Shown: positions 52,158 through 61,094, counted from the first letter of the stretch. The stretch: DNA of 64,000 bases from Thalassobacillus devorans MSP14 (GCF_000496835.1 NZ_KI543238.1:338229-402228), one strand, 5' to 3'. The notes: generated by a model from the sequence alone, not told the origin. Translations and numbers: made by a program.

Positions 52158-53528
52158 TTATGAATAGGAAGATTGTTTCTCTTGCTGCTTTTCTTCTTTG
52201 GCGACCTTCATGAAACGCTTCGTTTCGGCTGCCACTACCCCGGACAGGAGCAGGAGACCGATTAAGTTAGGGAATGCCATCAATCCGTTCATGATATCTG
52301 CGAATGTCCAAACGATACCCAACTCTTGAACGGCGCCGACAAAAACGAATAAAACGAACGCAATTTTATATAATGGCAGTGCGCGATCCTTCGTCAGGAA
52401 GCCGAAGCATTTTTCACCATAATAAGACCAGCCGACAATGGTAGAAAAGGCGAAGAACACAAGGCCTAGTGAAACGATATAACCACCCCAATCCCCCAGG
52501 AAAATGGAGAAGGATGCTGTAGTCAAATCAGCTCCATCCAGCTCGCCATTGCTGTATTGTCCAGCCATGACGATAGTCAAGCCAGTCATGGTACACACAA
52601 TGATGGTATCAATCAAAACCTGTGTCATGGAGACTAGCGCCTGGCGGCCAGGGTAATCGGTTTTTGCTGCAGCAGCAGCTATCGGAGCGGAACCTAGACC
52701 TGCTTCATTCGAGAACACGCCACGTGCGACACCGAAACGGATAGCTGTACCTAATAACCCGCCTCCTACTGCGCTTCCAGTGAATGCATCATTGAATATA
52801 GTTCCAAATGCAGCGGGAACAAGTTGGAAATTAGTAAAAATAATAATAAGTGCACCAATAACATAAAATATCGCCATGATCGGTACAAAGAATGCGGTTA
52901 CTCTGCCAATACTTTTAATTCCGCCAAGTAGTACCAGGCCGGCCAGTATAGTCAGAATCAACCCGGTAACCCAGGTAGGGACGGAGAAAGTTGTTTGAAG
53001 CGCATCAGAAACGGAATTGGATTGCACCATGTTTCCAATACCGAATGCCGCGATGGCACCGAAAATAGCAAATAGTATACCGAGTGTTTTACCGAGTCCT
53101 TTCATTTTAAGGCCGCGGTCCAGGTAATACATCGGCCCCCCGGACATGTTACCGTATTTATCAGTAGTACGATATTTGACTGCCAGTACTGCCTCTGCAT
53201 ATTTTGTCGCCATCCCAAAAATGGCTGTTATCCACATCCAGAAAACGGCGCCGGGACCACCTAATACGACTGCAGTTGCAACCCCTGCGATGTTACCGGT
53301 TCCGATAGTAGCCGCCATGGCTGTTGTCAAGGCTTGGTAATGGGAAATATCCCCTTTTGATTTCTTGTCCTGTTTACCAGGGCTGAATGCGAGCTTTAAC
53401 GCATAAGGCAGTGCTGAAAACTGTAAGAATCCAAGCCGAAGTGTCAGATAGATACCAGTACCGACAAGTAAAATCAAAAGTACTGGCCCCCACACTATGC
53501 CTGAGATGTTGCTTAAGACATCTTGCAT
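52158..53528 (-). CDS. Alanine/glycine:cation symporter (AGCS family)
   Basis: Encodes 456 residues with about eleven hydrophobic segments. Family signatures are GTGIYLTLRLGFLQF, AATIGTGNIAGVATAV, GGPGAVFWMWITAIFGMATK, RFGVARGVFSNEAGLGSAPI and FSTIVGWSYYGEKC. It takes up alanine, glycine or glutamine with Na+ (or H+); Na+ coupling suits a halophile. ATG is preceded by AAAAGGGGG. Counterparts in B. subtilis include AlsT, YrbD and YflA; which one this is cannot be fixed here. Confidence 0.92.
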   Translation of the reverse strand: MQDVLSNISGIVWGPVLLILLVGTGIYLTLRLGFLQFSALPYALKLAFSPGKQDKKSKGDISHYQALTTAMAATIGTGNIAGVATAVVLGGPGAVFWMWITAIFGMATKYAEAVLAVKYRTTDKYGNMSGGPMYYLDRGLKMKGLGKTLGILFAIFGAIAAFGIGNMVQSNSVSDALQTTFSVPTWVTGLILTILAGLVLLGGIKSIGRVTAFFVPIMAIFYVIGALIIIFTNFQLVPAAFGTIFNDAFTGSAVGGGLLGTAIRFGVARGVFSNEAGLGSAPIAAAAAKTDYPGRQALVSMTQVLIDTIIVCTMTGLTIVMAGQYSNGELDGADLTTASFSIFLGDWGGYIVSLGLVFFAFSTIVGWSYYGEKCFGFLTKDRALPLYKIAFVLFVFVGAVQELGIVWTFADIMNGLMAFPNLIGLLLLSGVVAAETKRFMKVAKEEKQQEKQSSYS

Positions 53529-53708
53529 GATTGTTAACCCCCTTTTTTCTTATATATAAAATATTCCGAAAACTTTGAAGAAATGTCAAGCTATTTTGGG
53601 TATAATAGGAGGTGGAAAGGCAGTTTTTTTTCTGTGAAATAAGGGAATCGGCCGCTACATACAAATTTTGTGTGCTATAAAATGAAACAAATTGGGGGAG
53701 AAGATATA

Positions 53709-54188
53709 ATGATAAAAGTTTTATTCGTCTGTTTAGGTAACATTTGCCGTTCACCGATGGCAGAAGCGATTTTTCGTGATCTTGTGAAAAAAGAAGATTT
53801 AGAAAAAGAAATAACCGTTGATTCAGCAGGTGTAGGACACTGGCATGTCGGGGACCTGCCGCATGAAGGGACCAGAGGTGTTTTAGACCGGTATGATATT
53901 TCCTATGAAGGGATGGCTGCCAGACAGATCCATGAAAAGGATTGGGATGAGTTTGATTATCTAATTGCGATGGATGCCAAAAATATCACCGATATGGCAG
54001 GTATACGTAAAAGTGATGAAGTAACCGTAGCCCGTTTGCTGGACTTTATTCCGGACTCGGAAGTGAAAGATGTCCCCGATCCATTCTTTACAGGAAATTT
54101 TGAGTATGTGTATGAACTCATTTCAACAGGGTGTCGCGAGCTTTTATTTAAAATAAAACAAGAGCAACATTTATCTAAGGAGGAATAG
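53709..54188 (+). CDS. yfkJ: Low-molecular-weight protein-tyrosine phosphatase
   Basis: Encodes 159 residues from ATG 53709, eight bases after GGGGGAG. The phosphatase loop CLGNICRS (CX5R) is at residues 8-15, and the general acid is in VPDPFFTGN. SAGVGHWHVGDLPH is also typical. Order with the next two genes matches B. subtilis yfkJ-yfkI-yfkH, where YfkJ is a tyrosine phosphatase linked to stress resistance. First gene of a likely three-gene operon. Confidence 0.93.
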   Translation: MIKVLFVCLGNICRSPMAEAIFRDLVKKEDLEKEITVDSAGVGHWHVGDLPHEGTRGVLDRYDISYEGMAARQIHEKDWDEFDYLIAMDAKNITDMAGIRKSDEVTVARLLDFIPDSEVKDVPDPFFTGNFEYVYELISTGCRELLFKIKQEQHLSKEE

Positions 54189-54194
54189 TGGATT

Positions 54195-54524
54195 ATGAAA
54201 GAGCATAAGTTTTGGAAAGGGATGATCATTGGCGCTGTTGTTGGGGGAGCTGTGACATTATTGGACAAGGACACAAGGAATTATGTATGGAACGGGACGA
54301 AACAAGCGGGAAGGTCTGCTAAAAGTTATACGTCCAACCCATCAGAAGCCATCCGACAGCTGCGACTCCAATATAATCACTTGACTAACCGTGTTGCTGA
54401 TGGAGCGAAAGATGTACTTGAAGTTTTGAATAAAGTAGAAGCGCTGCTTGATAAGGTAAGCGAGTGGGAAAAAGAAATAGAGAAGGATGTTGAAAAAATA
54501 GCGGATCACCGTGACGTATCATAA
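54195..54524 (+). CDS. YtxH-like small protein (yfkI position)
   Basis: Encodes 109 residues with one hydrophobic segment at the N-terminus (WKGMIIGAVVGGAVTLLD), the YtxH/gas-vesicle-like pattern, followed by a long amphipathic helical tail (NRVADGAKDVLEVLNKVEAL). It would be membrane-anchored with a cytoplasmic coil. AAGGAGG lies upstream at slightly long spacing. It sits between the yfkJ and yfkH homologues, as yfkI does in B. subtilis. Function unknown. Confidence 0.8.
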   Translation: MKEHKFWKGMIIGAVVGGAVTLLDKDTRNYVWNGTKQAGRSAKSYTSNPSEAIRQLRLQYNHLTNRVADGAKDVLEVLNKVEALLDKVSEWEKEIEKDVEKIADHRDVS

Positions 54525-54556
54525 CAGACTGTTTAAGGTTAGGAAAGAGGGATATC

Positions 54557-55384
54557 ATGAAGGATCTGATTAGTTTGATTAAAGAGGTGGGGGCCAGCTT
54601 CAACAAGGACGACATCAGCGGGATGGCCGCCCAGCTTTCCTACTTCTTTTTATTATCATTATTTCCTTTTATGATTTTCCTCGTTACTCTTTTGGGATAT
54701 TTGCGTTTGTCGCAGGAGAGGTTACTGGCCTTTATTCATACATACGCCCCCCCGGAAACCTACACCTTGATCCAGGAAAACCTGACAGAACTCATGGAAA
54801 ACCAGAATGGTGGTTTGCTGTCTATTGGTATAATTGGTACGTTATGGTCTGCATCTAACGGCGTAAATTCCATTATGCGGGCATTCAATCGTGCTTATGA
54901 AGTTGAAGAAAGCCGTTCGCCAATAGTGGGGAGGGTCATTGCCATTGTATTGACTGTATCAATGATCGGAGTAATTGCTGTCGCATTCTTACTTCCTGTT
55001 TTCGGTAAAATGATTGGCGTTTATTTGTTTTCTATCTTCGGACTCTCGGCAGGTTTTCTCGAACTTTGGAATGCGCTGCGCTGGGTAATATCATCCATCA
55101 TCTTTTTTGTTGTATTGATGTTTTTATATATGCTGGCACCGAACAAGTATATCAAGCTAAAGCACGCTTTCCCGGGGGCGGTTTTTGCTACCATCGGGTG
55201 GCAGATCGTTTCCTTGTTATTTTCTTTTTATGTCTCCAGTATGGGGAATTATTCAGCCACTTATGGAAGTCTTGGCGGATTTATCGTACTGATGATCTGG
55301 TTTTATCTCTCAGGTATCATTATTATTTTAGGTGGGGAGGTCAATGCGATAATACGTCGGAGAAAACTTGGCATTCCTTCCTGA
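54557..55384 (+). CDS. yfkH: YihY/BrkB-family membrane protein
   Basis: Encodes 275 residues with about six membrane segments; the UPF0761/YihY pattern is clear in MAAQLSYFFLLSLFPFMIFL, GIIGTLWSASNGVNSIMRAF and YSATYGSLGGFIVLMIWFYL. Once called ribonuclease BN, this family is an integral membrane group of uncertain function, and a nuclease role is no longer accepted. ATG follows GAAAGAGGG. Third gene of the yfkJ-I-H-like operon. Confidence 0.9.
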   Translation: MKDLISLIKEVGASFNKDDISGMAAQLSYFFLLSLFPFMIFLVTLLGYLRLSQERLLAFIHTYAPPETYTLIQENLTELMENQNGGLLSIGIIGTLWSASNGVNSIMRAFNRAYEVEESRSPIVGRVIAIVLTVSMIGVIAVAFLLPVFGKMIGVYLFSIFGLSAGFLELWNALRWVISSIIFFVVLMFLYMLAPNKYIKLKHAFPGAVFATIGWQIVSLLFSFYVSSMGNYSATYGSLGGFIVLMIWFYLSGIIIILGGEVNAIIRRRKLGIPS

Positions 55385-55452
55385 GATAGCCAGGAATAGT
55401 TGCTGCCGCTCGTGTGGAAACTAAGAGCAAATTCAGCAAAGGAGTGGCAGTG

Positions 55453-55563
55453 ATGAGTGATAATAAACAAAACCATAATAATAAGAATAATAAAAAACAA
55501 AAGAGTGATGCACCCAAGCACAAAACAAGCAGTTCCGCAAATAAGCAGAATAAATTTCATTAA
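55453..55563 (+). CDS. Very small Asn/Lys-rich hydrophilic protein
   Basis: Encodes 36 residues: MSDNKQNHNNKNNKKQKSDA, then PKHKTSSSANKQNKFH. ATG 55453 has AAAGGAG at eight bases. It contains no hydrophobic residue except at the ends, and its composition resembles minor small acid-soluble spore proteins. A terminator follows two bases after the stop, supporting a real gene. Function not known. Confidence 0.65.
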   Translation: MSDNKQNHNNKNNKKQKSDAPKHKTSSSANKQNKFH

Positions 55564-55564
55564 A

Positions 55565-55593
55565 AGAAGGGCTTCCCCGGCGGAAGCCCTTTG
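55565..55593 (+). terminator. Terminator after the 36-residue gene
   Basis: AAGGGCTTCC / GGAAGCCCTT with a short loop and TTTG. Confidence 0.82.
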
Positions 55594-55671
55594 TCATGCG
55601 ATGCAACTGGGGTAATCCAGGAAGTATCTTTGGTTCCTTGGCGTTCGTATTTCAAAATGGTTAGCAGGAAT

Positions 55672-57609
55672 TTAAGATTTTAACAAACGCAAGCCATTCA
55701 GGATGACGAGTATTGTACTCCCCTCATGGCCGATGACACCCAAAGGAAGGTCCAATACTTGCAGGAAATTGGAAATAATAAGCACCATAATCACAAGGAT
55801 TGAAAAAACAACATTTTGTCTCACGATCTTGTTCATGCGTTCGGAAAGATTAATCGCATTTGCAATTTTCGGCAAGTCATTTTTCATCAAAACGATGTCA
55901 GCTGTTTCTAATGCCACATCGGTACCCTCACCCATGGCGATTCCAACGTTCGCTGTCGCTAAAGCAGGAGCATCATTTATTCCATCTCCGACCATCCCGA
56001 CATTTTCGAAGGTATTACGCAATATCTTCACTTGTTCGACTTTTTCTTCCGGCATACATTCCGCGACGTAATTATCGAGGCCGGCTTCTTCAGCAATTGC
56101 TTTAGCGGTCGTTTCATTATCTCCTGTCAGCATGACAGTGTATACCCCGTGATTCTGTAATACCTTGATAGCATCCTTGGTTTCTTTACGGACAGTATCC
56201 TTCAAAGCGACAATCCCGGCGATTCCTTCCTCATCTCCGATAAACACTACCGTTTTTCCTTGCTGTGCCAATGTTTCCAGCACACCATTATGGAAGGTTT
56301 CTGCCGCCTCTTTTCCTAAAAATCCAGGTTTTCCGATTTTCCAGGTAACTCCGTTTACTTCAGCTGTTACACCGCTGCCGGCCAGGTCCTGCATATTTGA
56401 AATTTCCATTCTTTCCAAATCAGGAATGGTATTGGTGTAGTTGACGATTGCCTGAGCCAACGGGTGGTTGGATTCGCGTTCGATGGATGCTAAAACAGAA
56501 AGCACCTGAGCGGATTCCTCATCTGAACGGAAATAGACATCGGTCACTTCCGGCTTTCCTTTCGTCAGTGTTCCGGTCTTGTCAAAGGCGACCGCTTTTA
56601 AATGCGAGAGGTTTTCCAAATGTACGCCGCCTTTGAACAATACACCATTTCTCGCTCCGTTGGAAATAGCGGATAACGTGGCGGGCATGATAGAGGCGAC
56701 CAGTGCGCATGGGGAAGCAACCACTAACAGAATCATGGCCCGGTAAATCGTGTCTGTCCAGCTCCACCCAAACAGAAAGTGTGGTAAAAACATCATTAAT
56801 GCCACTACAATCAAAACAATTTTCACATAAGTACCTTCGAATCGTTCGATGAATAACTGGGAAGGTGACTTTTCGCTTTGCGCCGATTGGACAAGCTGGA
56901 TAATTTTTTGAAATAGTGTTTCATCCGACGGTTTGGTGATTTCTACGGTAATACTGCCATTAATATTCACCGTACCGGCGAAAACTTCCCCGTCTGTTTC
57001 TTTGGTTACTGGTACAGATTCACCTGTGATTGCACTCTCATCCAGGCTTGTTCTGCCTTTGATGATTTTGCCATCGGACGGAACCCGTTCACCAGCCTTA
57101 ATAAGGATATGGTCCCCTAGTTGAAGTTCTTTTACAGAAACTATTTCTTCTCTGCCGTTACGGAGGCGCAAGGCTTCTTCAGGCTGCAAATCCATCAGGG
57201 AAGATATTTCCCGCTGGCTTTTATTCATCGTATAGGTTTCCAAGGCACCGCTTAAGGCAAAAATGAAAATCAAAATAGCGCCTTCTGTCCAATAGCCGAT
57301 CATAGCGGAACCGGCTGCAGCGAAAATCATCAGCATTTCCACATTGAGTTCTTTGTTTTCAATCGTTTCTTCAATACCTTCTTTTGCCTTTGCGAACCCC
57401 CCGATGATGAACGCTGACAGATGGAGCGATACAAAGAATCCATAGCTCATGGAACCTTCAAAAATCCAGGCGGTAAGAATAAGGATTCCACTGACGATAG
57501 CTGCTATCAATTCGATATGTTCTTTAAATTTCGTCCACCATATCAAGGGCTCCGGTTTATGTGAGGTTTGTGTTTGCTTCGTGCTGACCGCACGCGCTTC
57601 TGAACTCAT
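55672..57609 (-). CDS. zosA: P1B-type metal-transporting ATPase (ZosA/CadA-like)
   Basis: Encodes 645 residues from ATG 57609 with AAAGGAG nine bases upstream. No N-terminal metal-binding CxxC domain. Core P-type motifs: TGESVPVTKE (A-domain), ASPCALVAS (metal site in TM6), AFDKTGTLTKG (phosphorylated Asp), ESNHPLAQA (HP motif) and MVGDGINDAPAL. SPC in place of CPC and the absence of a metal-binding domain fit ZosA, the Zn2+ importer of B. subtilis that PerR represses. A PerR-like box stands upstream. Export of Zn/Cd/Co remains possible. Confidence 0.85.
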   Translation of the reverse strand: MSSEARAVSTKQTQTSHKPEPLIWWTKFKEHIELIAAIVSGILILTAWIFEGSMSYGFFVSLHLSAFIIGGFAKAKEGIEETIENKELNVEMLMIFAAAGSAMIGYWTEGAILIFIFALSGALETYTMNKSQREISSLMDLQPEEALRLRNGREEIVSVKELQLGDHILIKAGERVPSDGKIIKGRTSLDESAITGESVPVTKETDGEVFAGTVNINGSITVEITKPSDETLFQKIIQLVQSAQSEKSPSQLFIERFEGTYVKIVLIVVALMMFLPHFLFGWSWTDTIYRAMILLVVASPCALVASIMPATLSAISNGARNGVLFKGGVHLENLSHLKAVAFDKTGTLTKGKPEVTDVYFRSDEESAQVLSVLASIERESNHPLAQAIVNYTNTIPDLERMEISNMQDLAGSGVTAEVNGVTWKIGKPGFLGKEAAETFHNGVLETLAQQGKTVVFIGDEEGIAGIVALKDTVRKETKDAIKVLQNHGVYTVMLTGDNETTAKAIAEEAGLDNYVAECMPEEKVEQVKILRNTFENVGMVGDGINDAPALATANVGIAMGEGTDVALETADIVLMKNDLPKIANAINLSERMNKIVRQNVVFSILVIMVLIISNFLQVLDLPLGVIGHEGSTILVILNGLRLLKS

Positions 57610-57677
57610 AGTTCTCAACTCCTTTTCTCTAATTGAGAATAGTAATCATCATCATTTGGACTATATAAATGATAAAA

Positions 57678-57726
57678 GCTATCAATTAAGGATTGATAGC
57701 ATAGTTTTTAATTAAAATAATTATAA
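57678..57726 (-). promoter_or_regulatory. PerR-like box and hairpin in the zosA leader
   Basis: On the minus strand TTATAAT-T-ATTTTAA (57726-57712) matches the PerR box TTATAAT-N-ATTATAA at 14 of 15 positions. Downstream of it, GCTATCAAT-N5-ATTGATAGC (57700-57678) is a perfect hairpin followed by TTTT and could be an attenuator or a second operator. Confidence 0.6.
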
Positions 57727-57886
57727 TTTAGTACCTGTTATTATCATAGCACATTATTAAATATAATCAAGTGAGAATTGATGGATATTTTAACCTTTTT
57801 TCAGACCGGAAACACAGATAGTTGCAAAGGGAAAGCCGCGTTGCTATATTGAGGAAGTGTGAATTTTAAATAGGAGGAAAATACTC

Positions 57887-58765
57887 ATGAAAAATAAAGG
57901 ACTCTTTTTTATACTTATGGTTGTTACCACTCTTGTGTTAGCTGCCTGTGGTACTGATAACACCGGACAGTCCGGTTCAACAGAATCCTCTGAAAAATCG
58001 GATCAGAAATGGACAGAGATAGAAAAGAAAGGAGAGCTTATAGTCGGAACTTCCGGAACACTTTATCCTGCCTCTTTTTACCCTGAAGATTCTAATAAAC
58101 TGACTGGATATGATGTGGAAATCATGCGCGAAGTCGCCGATCGACTCGGAATGAAAGTCAAATTTGAAGAATATGGGGTTGATGGCCTTCTGTCTGCTAT
58201 TAAGAGTGGCCGAATCGACATGGCAATCAACGATATGGAAGTGACGGAAGAACGTAAGAAACAATTTGCTTTCAGTGATCCTTATAAATATTCGTATTCT
58301 ACAATGATTGTGCGGGAAGATGATTTATCAGGAATAGAAAAGCTGGAAGATTTAGAAGGAAAAGTAGCCGGAGGGGGAGCAACGACAGTTTTCGCTGAAA
58401 TTTCCCGTCATTTTGGAGCAGAAGTGAAAACATACGGAAACGTCACTAATGACGTTTATTTACGTGATGTTGAAAATGGCCGGACTGATTTGATCATCAA
58501 TGACTACTACTTGCAATCATTAGCATTGAAAGCCCTGCCTGAGATTGATGTAACCCTGCATCCGGATTTAAAGTTCCATCCAACGGAATCTGCAATCGTC
58601 ATGCCGAAAGGGGCAGATACGTTGAAACAAAAAGTGAACGGAACTTTAAAAGAAATGCGCGAAGATGGCACATTGACCGAAATCTCTAAAGAATTCTTTG
58701 GTGGCAAAGACGCATCTAAGAAGCCGGATGAAGAAATTCGAGAAATTAAAGGCCTGGATTTGTAG
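57887..58765 (+). CDS. Amino-acid ABC transporter substrate-binding lipoprotein
   Basis: Encodes 292 residues. Lipoprotein signal with lipobox LAAC (Cys about residue 21), then a Ser/Thr-rich linker and a family-3 periplasmic-binding domain (KKGELIVGTSGTLYPASFYP, GYDVEIMREVADRLGMKVKF, GLLSAIKSGRIDMAINDMEV). The pattern is like YxeM/TcyJ, binding cystine or related sulfur amino acids; the ligand is not certain. ATG follows AGGAGG. The permease is 11 bases downstream. Confidence 0.9.
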   Translation: MKNKGLFFILMVVTTLVLAACGTDNTGQSGSTESSEKSDQKWTEIEKKGELIVGTSGTLYPASFYPEDSNKLTGYDVEIMREVADRLGMKVKFEEYGVDGLLSAIKSGRIDMAINDMEVTEERKKQFAFSDPYKYSYSTMIVREDDLSGIEKLEDLEGKVAGGGATTVFAEISRHFGAEVKTYGNVTNDVYLRDVENGRTDLIINDYYLQSLALKALPEIDVTLHPDLKFHPTESAIVMPKGADTLKQKVNGTLKEMREDGTLTEISKEFFGGKDASKKPDEEIREIKGLDL

Positions 58766-58775
58766 GTGATTCGCC

Positions 58776-59468
58776 ATGTTCGGCATTGAAATCAAAAGAG
58801 TGGATGTCGATGAATTGTTCAATGCCCAGCGTGCCTGGGATAACCTGCCGTTTGTTTTGCAGGGTGTCCCCTTAACACTATTAGTAGCGATTCTGGGTAT
58901 GCTGCTAGGTATGTTTCTAGGTTTATTCATTGCATTGGCAAGAAGGTCGGATAAGCGGTTGTTACGCTGGCCGGCGAGGGTCTATATTTCGTTCATGCGA
59001 GGTACCCCCATCCTGGTTTTTTTATTCATCCTTTATTTTGGTCTGCCGGTTGTTGGTATCGAGTTGACTGCTACTATGGCTGCTGTGCTGGGTTTCGGGT
59101 TGAATTCAGCTGCCTATATCGCTGAAATCAACCGTTCCTCTTTAAGCAGTGTCGATAAGGGCCAATGGGAATCAGCACAGGCGCTAGGCTTTAGTTATTG
59201 GCAGACAATGCGCCGAATCATTTTGCCTCAGGCTACCAGAGTTGCTATTCCACCGCTGACGAACGTCTTTCTTGATTTACTTAAGGCTACGTCGCTTGCT
59301 GCAATGATATCTGTACCGGAATTATTCAATAAGGCCCAGATTGTAGCAGGAAGAAACTACGATACGATGACGATGTATATCCTGGCTGCCTTGATTTATT
59401 GGCCGCTGACTATGATATTCGCTACCCTGCAGGATTATCTGGAACAACGATATAATAAGTATCTGTAA
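58776..59468 (+). CDS. Amino-acid ABC transporter permease
   Basis: Encodes 230 residues with five membrane segments and the His/Glu/Met-type ABC permease region: LPFVLQGVPLTLLVAILGML near the N-terminus, SFMRGTPILVFLFILYFGLP, and the EAA loop ESAQALGFSYWQTMRRIILP. It resembles YxeN. A terminator and a large repeat follow instead of the usual ATP-binding gene, so the ATPase must come from another locus or the operon has been cut. Confidence 0.92.
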   Translation: MFGIEIKRVDVDELFNAQRAWDNLPFVLQGVPLTLLVAILGMLLGMFLGLFIALARRSDKRLLRWPARVYISFMRGTPILVFLFILYFGLPVVGIELTATMAAVLGFGLNSAAYIAEINRSSLSSVDKGQWESAQALGFSYWQTMRRIILPQATRVAIPPLTNVFLDLLKATSLAAMISVPELFNKAQIVAGRNYDTMTMYILAALIYWPLTMIFATLQDYLEQRYNKYL

Positions 59469-59513
59469 AAAAAGAAGGAGCTCTGATGGATTTTTCCGGA
59501 GAGCTTCTTCTTT
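59466..59513 (+). terminator. Terminator after the permease gene
   Basis: AAGAAGGAGCTCT / AGAGCTTCTTCTT with a 15-base loop. Confidence 0.82.
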
Positions 59514-59523
59514 GTTGGTTTTA

Positions 59524-59838
59524 AAGTTAAGCTCCCAATTGCTGAAGGCTCAGTTTCGAGATAGTTGGGGCCGTAACCATGAGAAGAATGGGATGGTCCG
59601 GGAAACAACTCGCTTTCCAGCTTCATCGCCTAGACACTCGCGACATAAGCAGCCCATCAACGGGAAGAAAGACCACTTCCCTTTTTGCTGTTCTGCTTAT
59701 GCGTGTCGTGTCTCCCAAGGCGATTACGCATTCATTTCTTTCCTGCGGGGGATCTGGCAAGCTTCCTCGGGCTAAAGCCCTGCGGGATCTCGCCTAGTCC
59801 CTTCTCCCGCGGGAGTCTCGCCGTTTCCCTTTCCATCC
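59524..59838. repeat. Palindromic unit type B with arm and nested insertion, third copy
   Basis: The left arm AAGCTCCCAATTGCTGAAGG repeats that of 5521. The palindromic unit runs 59590-59838 with termini GGGATGGTCCGGGAAAC / GTTTCCCTTTCCATCC. It carries the nested insert at 59619-59743. Together with the next element it fills most of the 845-base gap before adcC; the remaining sequence shows no gene. Confidence 0.8.
59619..59743. mobile_element. Nested 125-base MITE-like insertion, second copy
   Basis: It is nearly identical to the reverse complement of 5945-6068 and lies at the same site in the host repeat. The direct repeat CTTTCC occurs on both sides (59613-59618 and 59738-59743). Inner inverted repeats CATCGCC..GACAC..CATAAGCAG / CTGCTTATG..GTGTC..GGCGAT. 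Confidence 0.6.
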
Positions 59839-59982
59839 AGCCATTTTTATACTTAACGGCCCCTTCAAAAGAAGAAAGAATGTAGCTGAAATCTCTTTGT
59901 AAGGTATAGTGGTGCCAAAGTCTTGTTTCTTATTATCATTGCAGATTTTACATAAGGGTGATTTCGAAATCTTTCTATGACA

Positions 59983-60163
59983 AGGGGCGTAGGGAAACGG
60001 TGAGACTCCTCGAAAATGCTACGCATTTCCTTCGTGCGTGGGTTAAGTCAAGATGAAAATTCAAAGTCCTGTGGGAGCTGAGTGATAGATGAGGCCCCGC
60101 AAGGCGAAGCCTGAGGAGACTCAGCACACGCCCACGGAAAGCGAATCGTTTCCTGGAGCCCCT
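59983..60163. repeat. Palindromic unit type E with a 60-base insertion
   Basis: Outer arms AGGGG..GGGAAACG and CGTTTCC..CCCCT; core GAGACTCCT|GTGGGAGCTGAG, AGGCCCCGCAAGGCGAAGCC, GAGGAGACTCAGC. Between the two halves of the core 60 bases are inserted (60011-60070) with TCCT at both ends (60007-60010 and 60067-60070). Related to but distinct from types A and B. Confidence 0.7.
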
Positions 60164-60227
60164 AAGCTCCACCAATATCTCGAAATCCAAATACAACAAA
60201 GTTTATAAATGCTTAGTCAAAAAATAA

Positions 60228-60300
60228 TAGTAATGATTACGTATTAAATGCTTGTATGAGGAGAGGTTACCCGATATAATGTAATTCGTAATGATTATGA
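60228..60300 (+). promoter_or_regulatory. Zur boxes and promoter of the zinc uptake operon
   Basis: Two sites resemble the Zur box TCGTAAT-N-ATTACGA: TAGTAATGATTACGT (60228-60242) and TCGTAATGATTATGA (60286-60300), with two and one mismatches. A promoter TTGTAT-N17-TATAAT lies at 60252-60280. The second box covers the expected transcription start, so zinc-loaded Zur would block initiation. Confidence 0.75.
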
Positions 60301-60314
60301 TTTGAGGGATTAAT

Positions 60315-61094
60315 ATGGCTGAGAATAATATTTTAGAATTGAATAATGTTTCCTTTAAATATGAAAAAGAAACGGTAGTGAAAGACGTTTCGATGACAAT
60401 TCAAGAGGGGCAGTTCTTCGGTCTTGTCGGACCAAATGGTTCAGGTAAATCGACCTTGATCAAGTTGATGCTTGGATTATTAAAGCCCACGAAAGGGAGT
60501 ATCAGGCTGTTTGGCGTACCGGTCCGACATTTCAAGCATTGGGAAGATATAGGTTTTGTCTCACAAAAAGCTAACAGCTTCAATTCAGGGTTTCCGGCAA
60601 CCGTCTTAGAAGTAGTTAAAACAGGGCTCGTTTCCAAAACAGGATTGTTTCGCTTTTATAATAAAAAGGACCGTGAAAAAGCAATGAAAGCACTGAAGAC
60701 CGTCGAAATGGAAGCATACTCCGATTACAATATCGGCGAACTTTCCGGTGGTCAGCAGCAACGCGTATTCATTGCCCGGGCACTCGTGAGTGAGCCTGAA
60801 TTTTTAATCCTTGATGAACCGACGGTCGGTGTTGATGCCAAACACGTCGCTGACTTTTATAAGCTTCTGCGAAGGTTGAATCGGGAAGAAGGCATCACCT
60901 TGCTGATGGTGTCGCATGATATTGGCACCATTACAGAACATGCTAGTCATGTCGTATGTATGAACAAAACGATCCATTTTCATGGCGCGTCTCATGAGTA
61001 TAATGCTTTTTCCAATGATGACCTCAGTCAACTTTATGGTCATCCCGTTCAGCAGCTGACCCATAATCACGGGGAGGCAGAGTACAATGATTGA
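60315..61094 (+). CDS. adcC: Zinc ABC transporter ATP-binding protein
   Basis: Encodes 259 residues. Walker A GPNGSGKSTLIKL, Q-loop FVSQKANSFNSGFPATV, signature ELSGGQQQRVFIA, Walker B FLILDEPTVGVD and His switch MVSHDIGTI are intact; the stretch around NSFNSGFPATV is typical of AdcC/ZnuC. The C-terminus holds several His. ATG lies six bases after GAGGG. It overlaps adcB by eight bases. It powers Zn2+ import together with AdcB and AdcA. Confidence 0.93.
   Translation: MAENNILELNNVSFKYEKETVVKDVSMTIQEGQFFGLVGPNGSGKSTLIKLMLGLLKPTKGSIRLFGVPVRHFKHWEDIGFVSQKANSFNSGFPATVLEVVKTGLVSKTGLFRFYNKKDREKAMKALKTVEMEAYSDYNIGELSGGQQQRVFIARALVSEPEFLILDEPTVGVDAKHVADFYKLLRRLNREEGITLLMVSHDIGTITEHASHVVCMNKTIHFHGASHEYNAFSNDDLSQLYGHPVQQLTHNHGEAEYND

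Noticed and set aside
59512-60199. Open frames in the region between the permease gene and adcC
   Set aside because: They are produced by the GC-rich palindromic elements; the same peptides appear wherever the repeat occurs.
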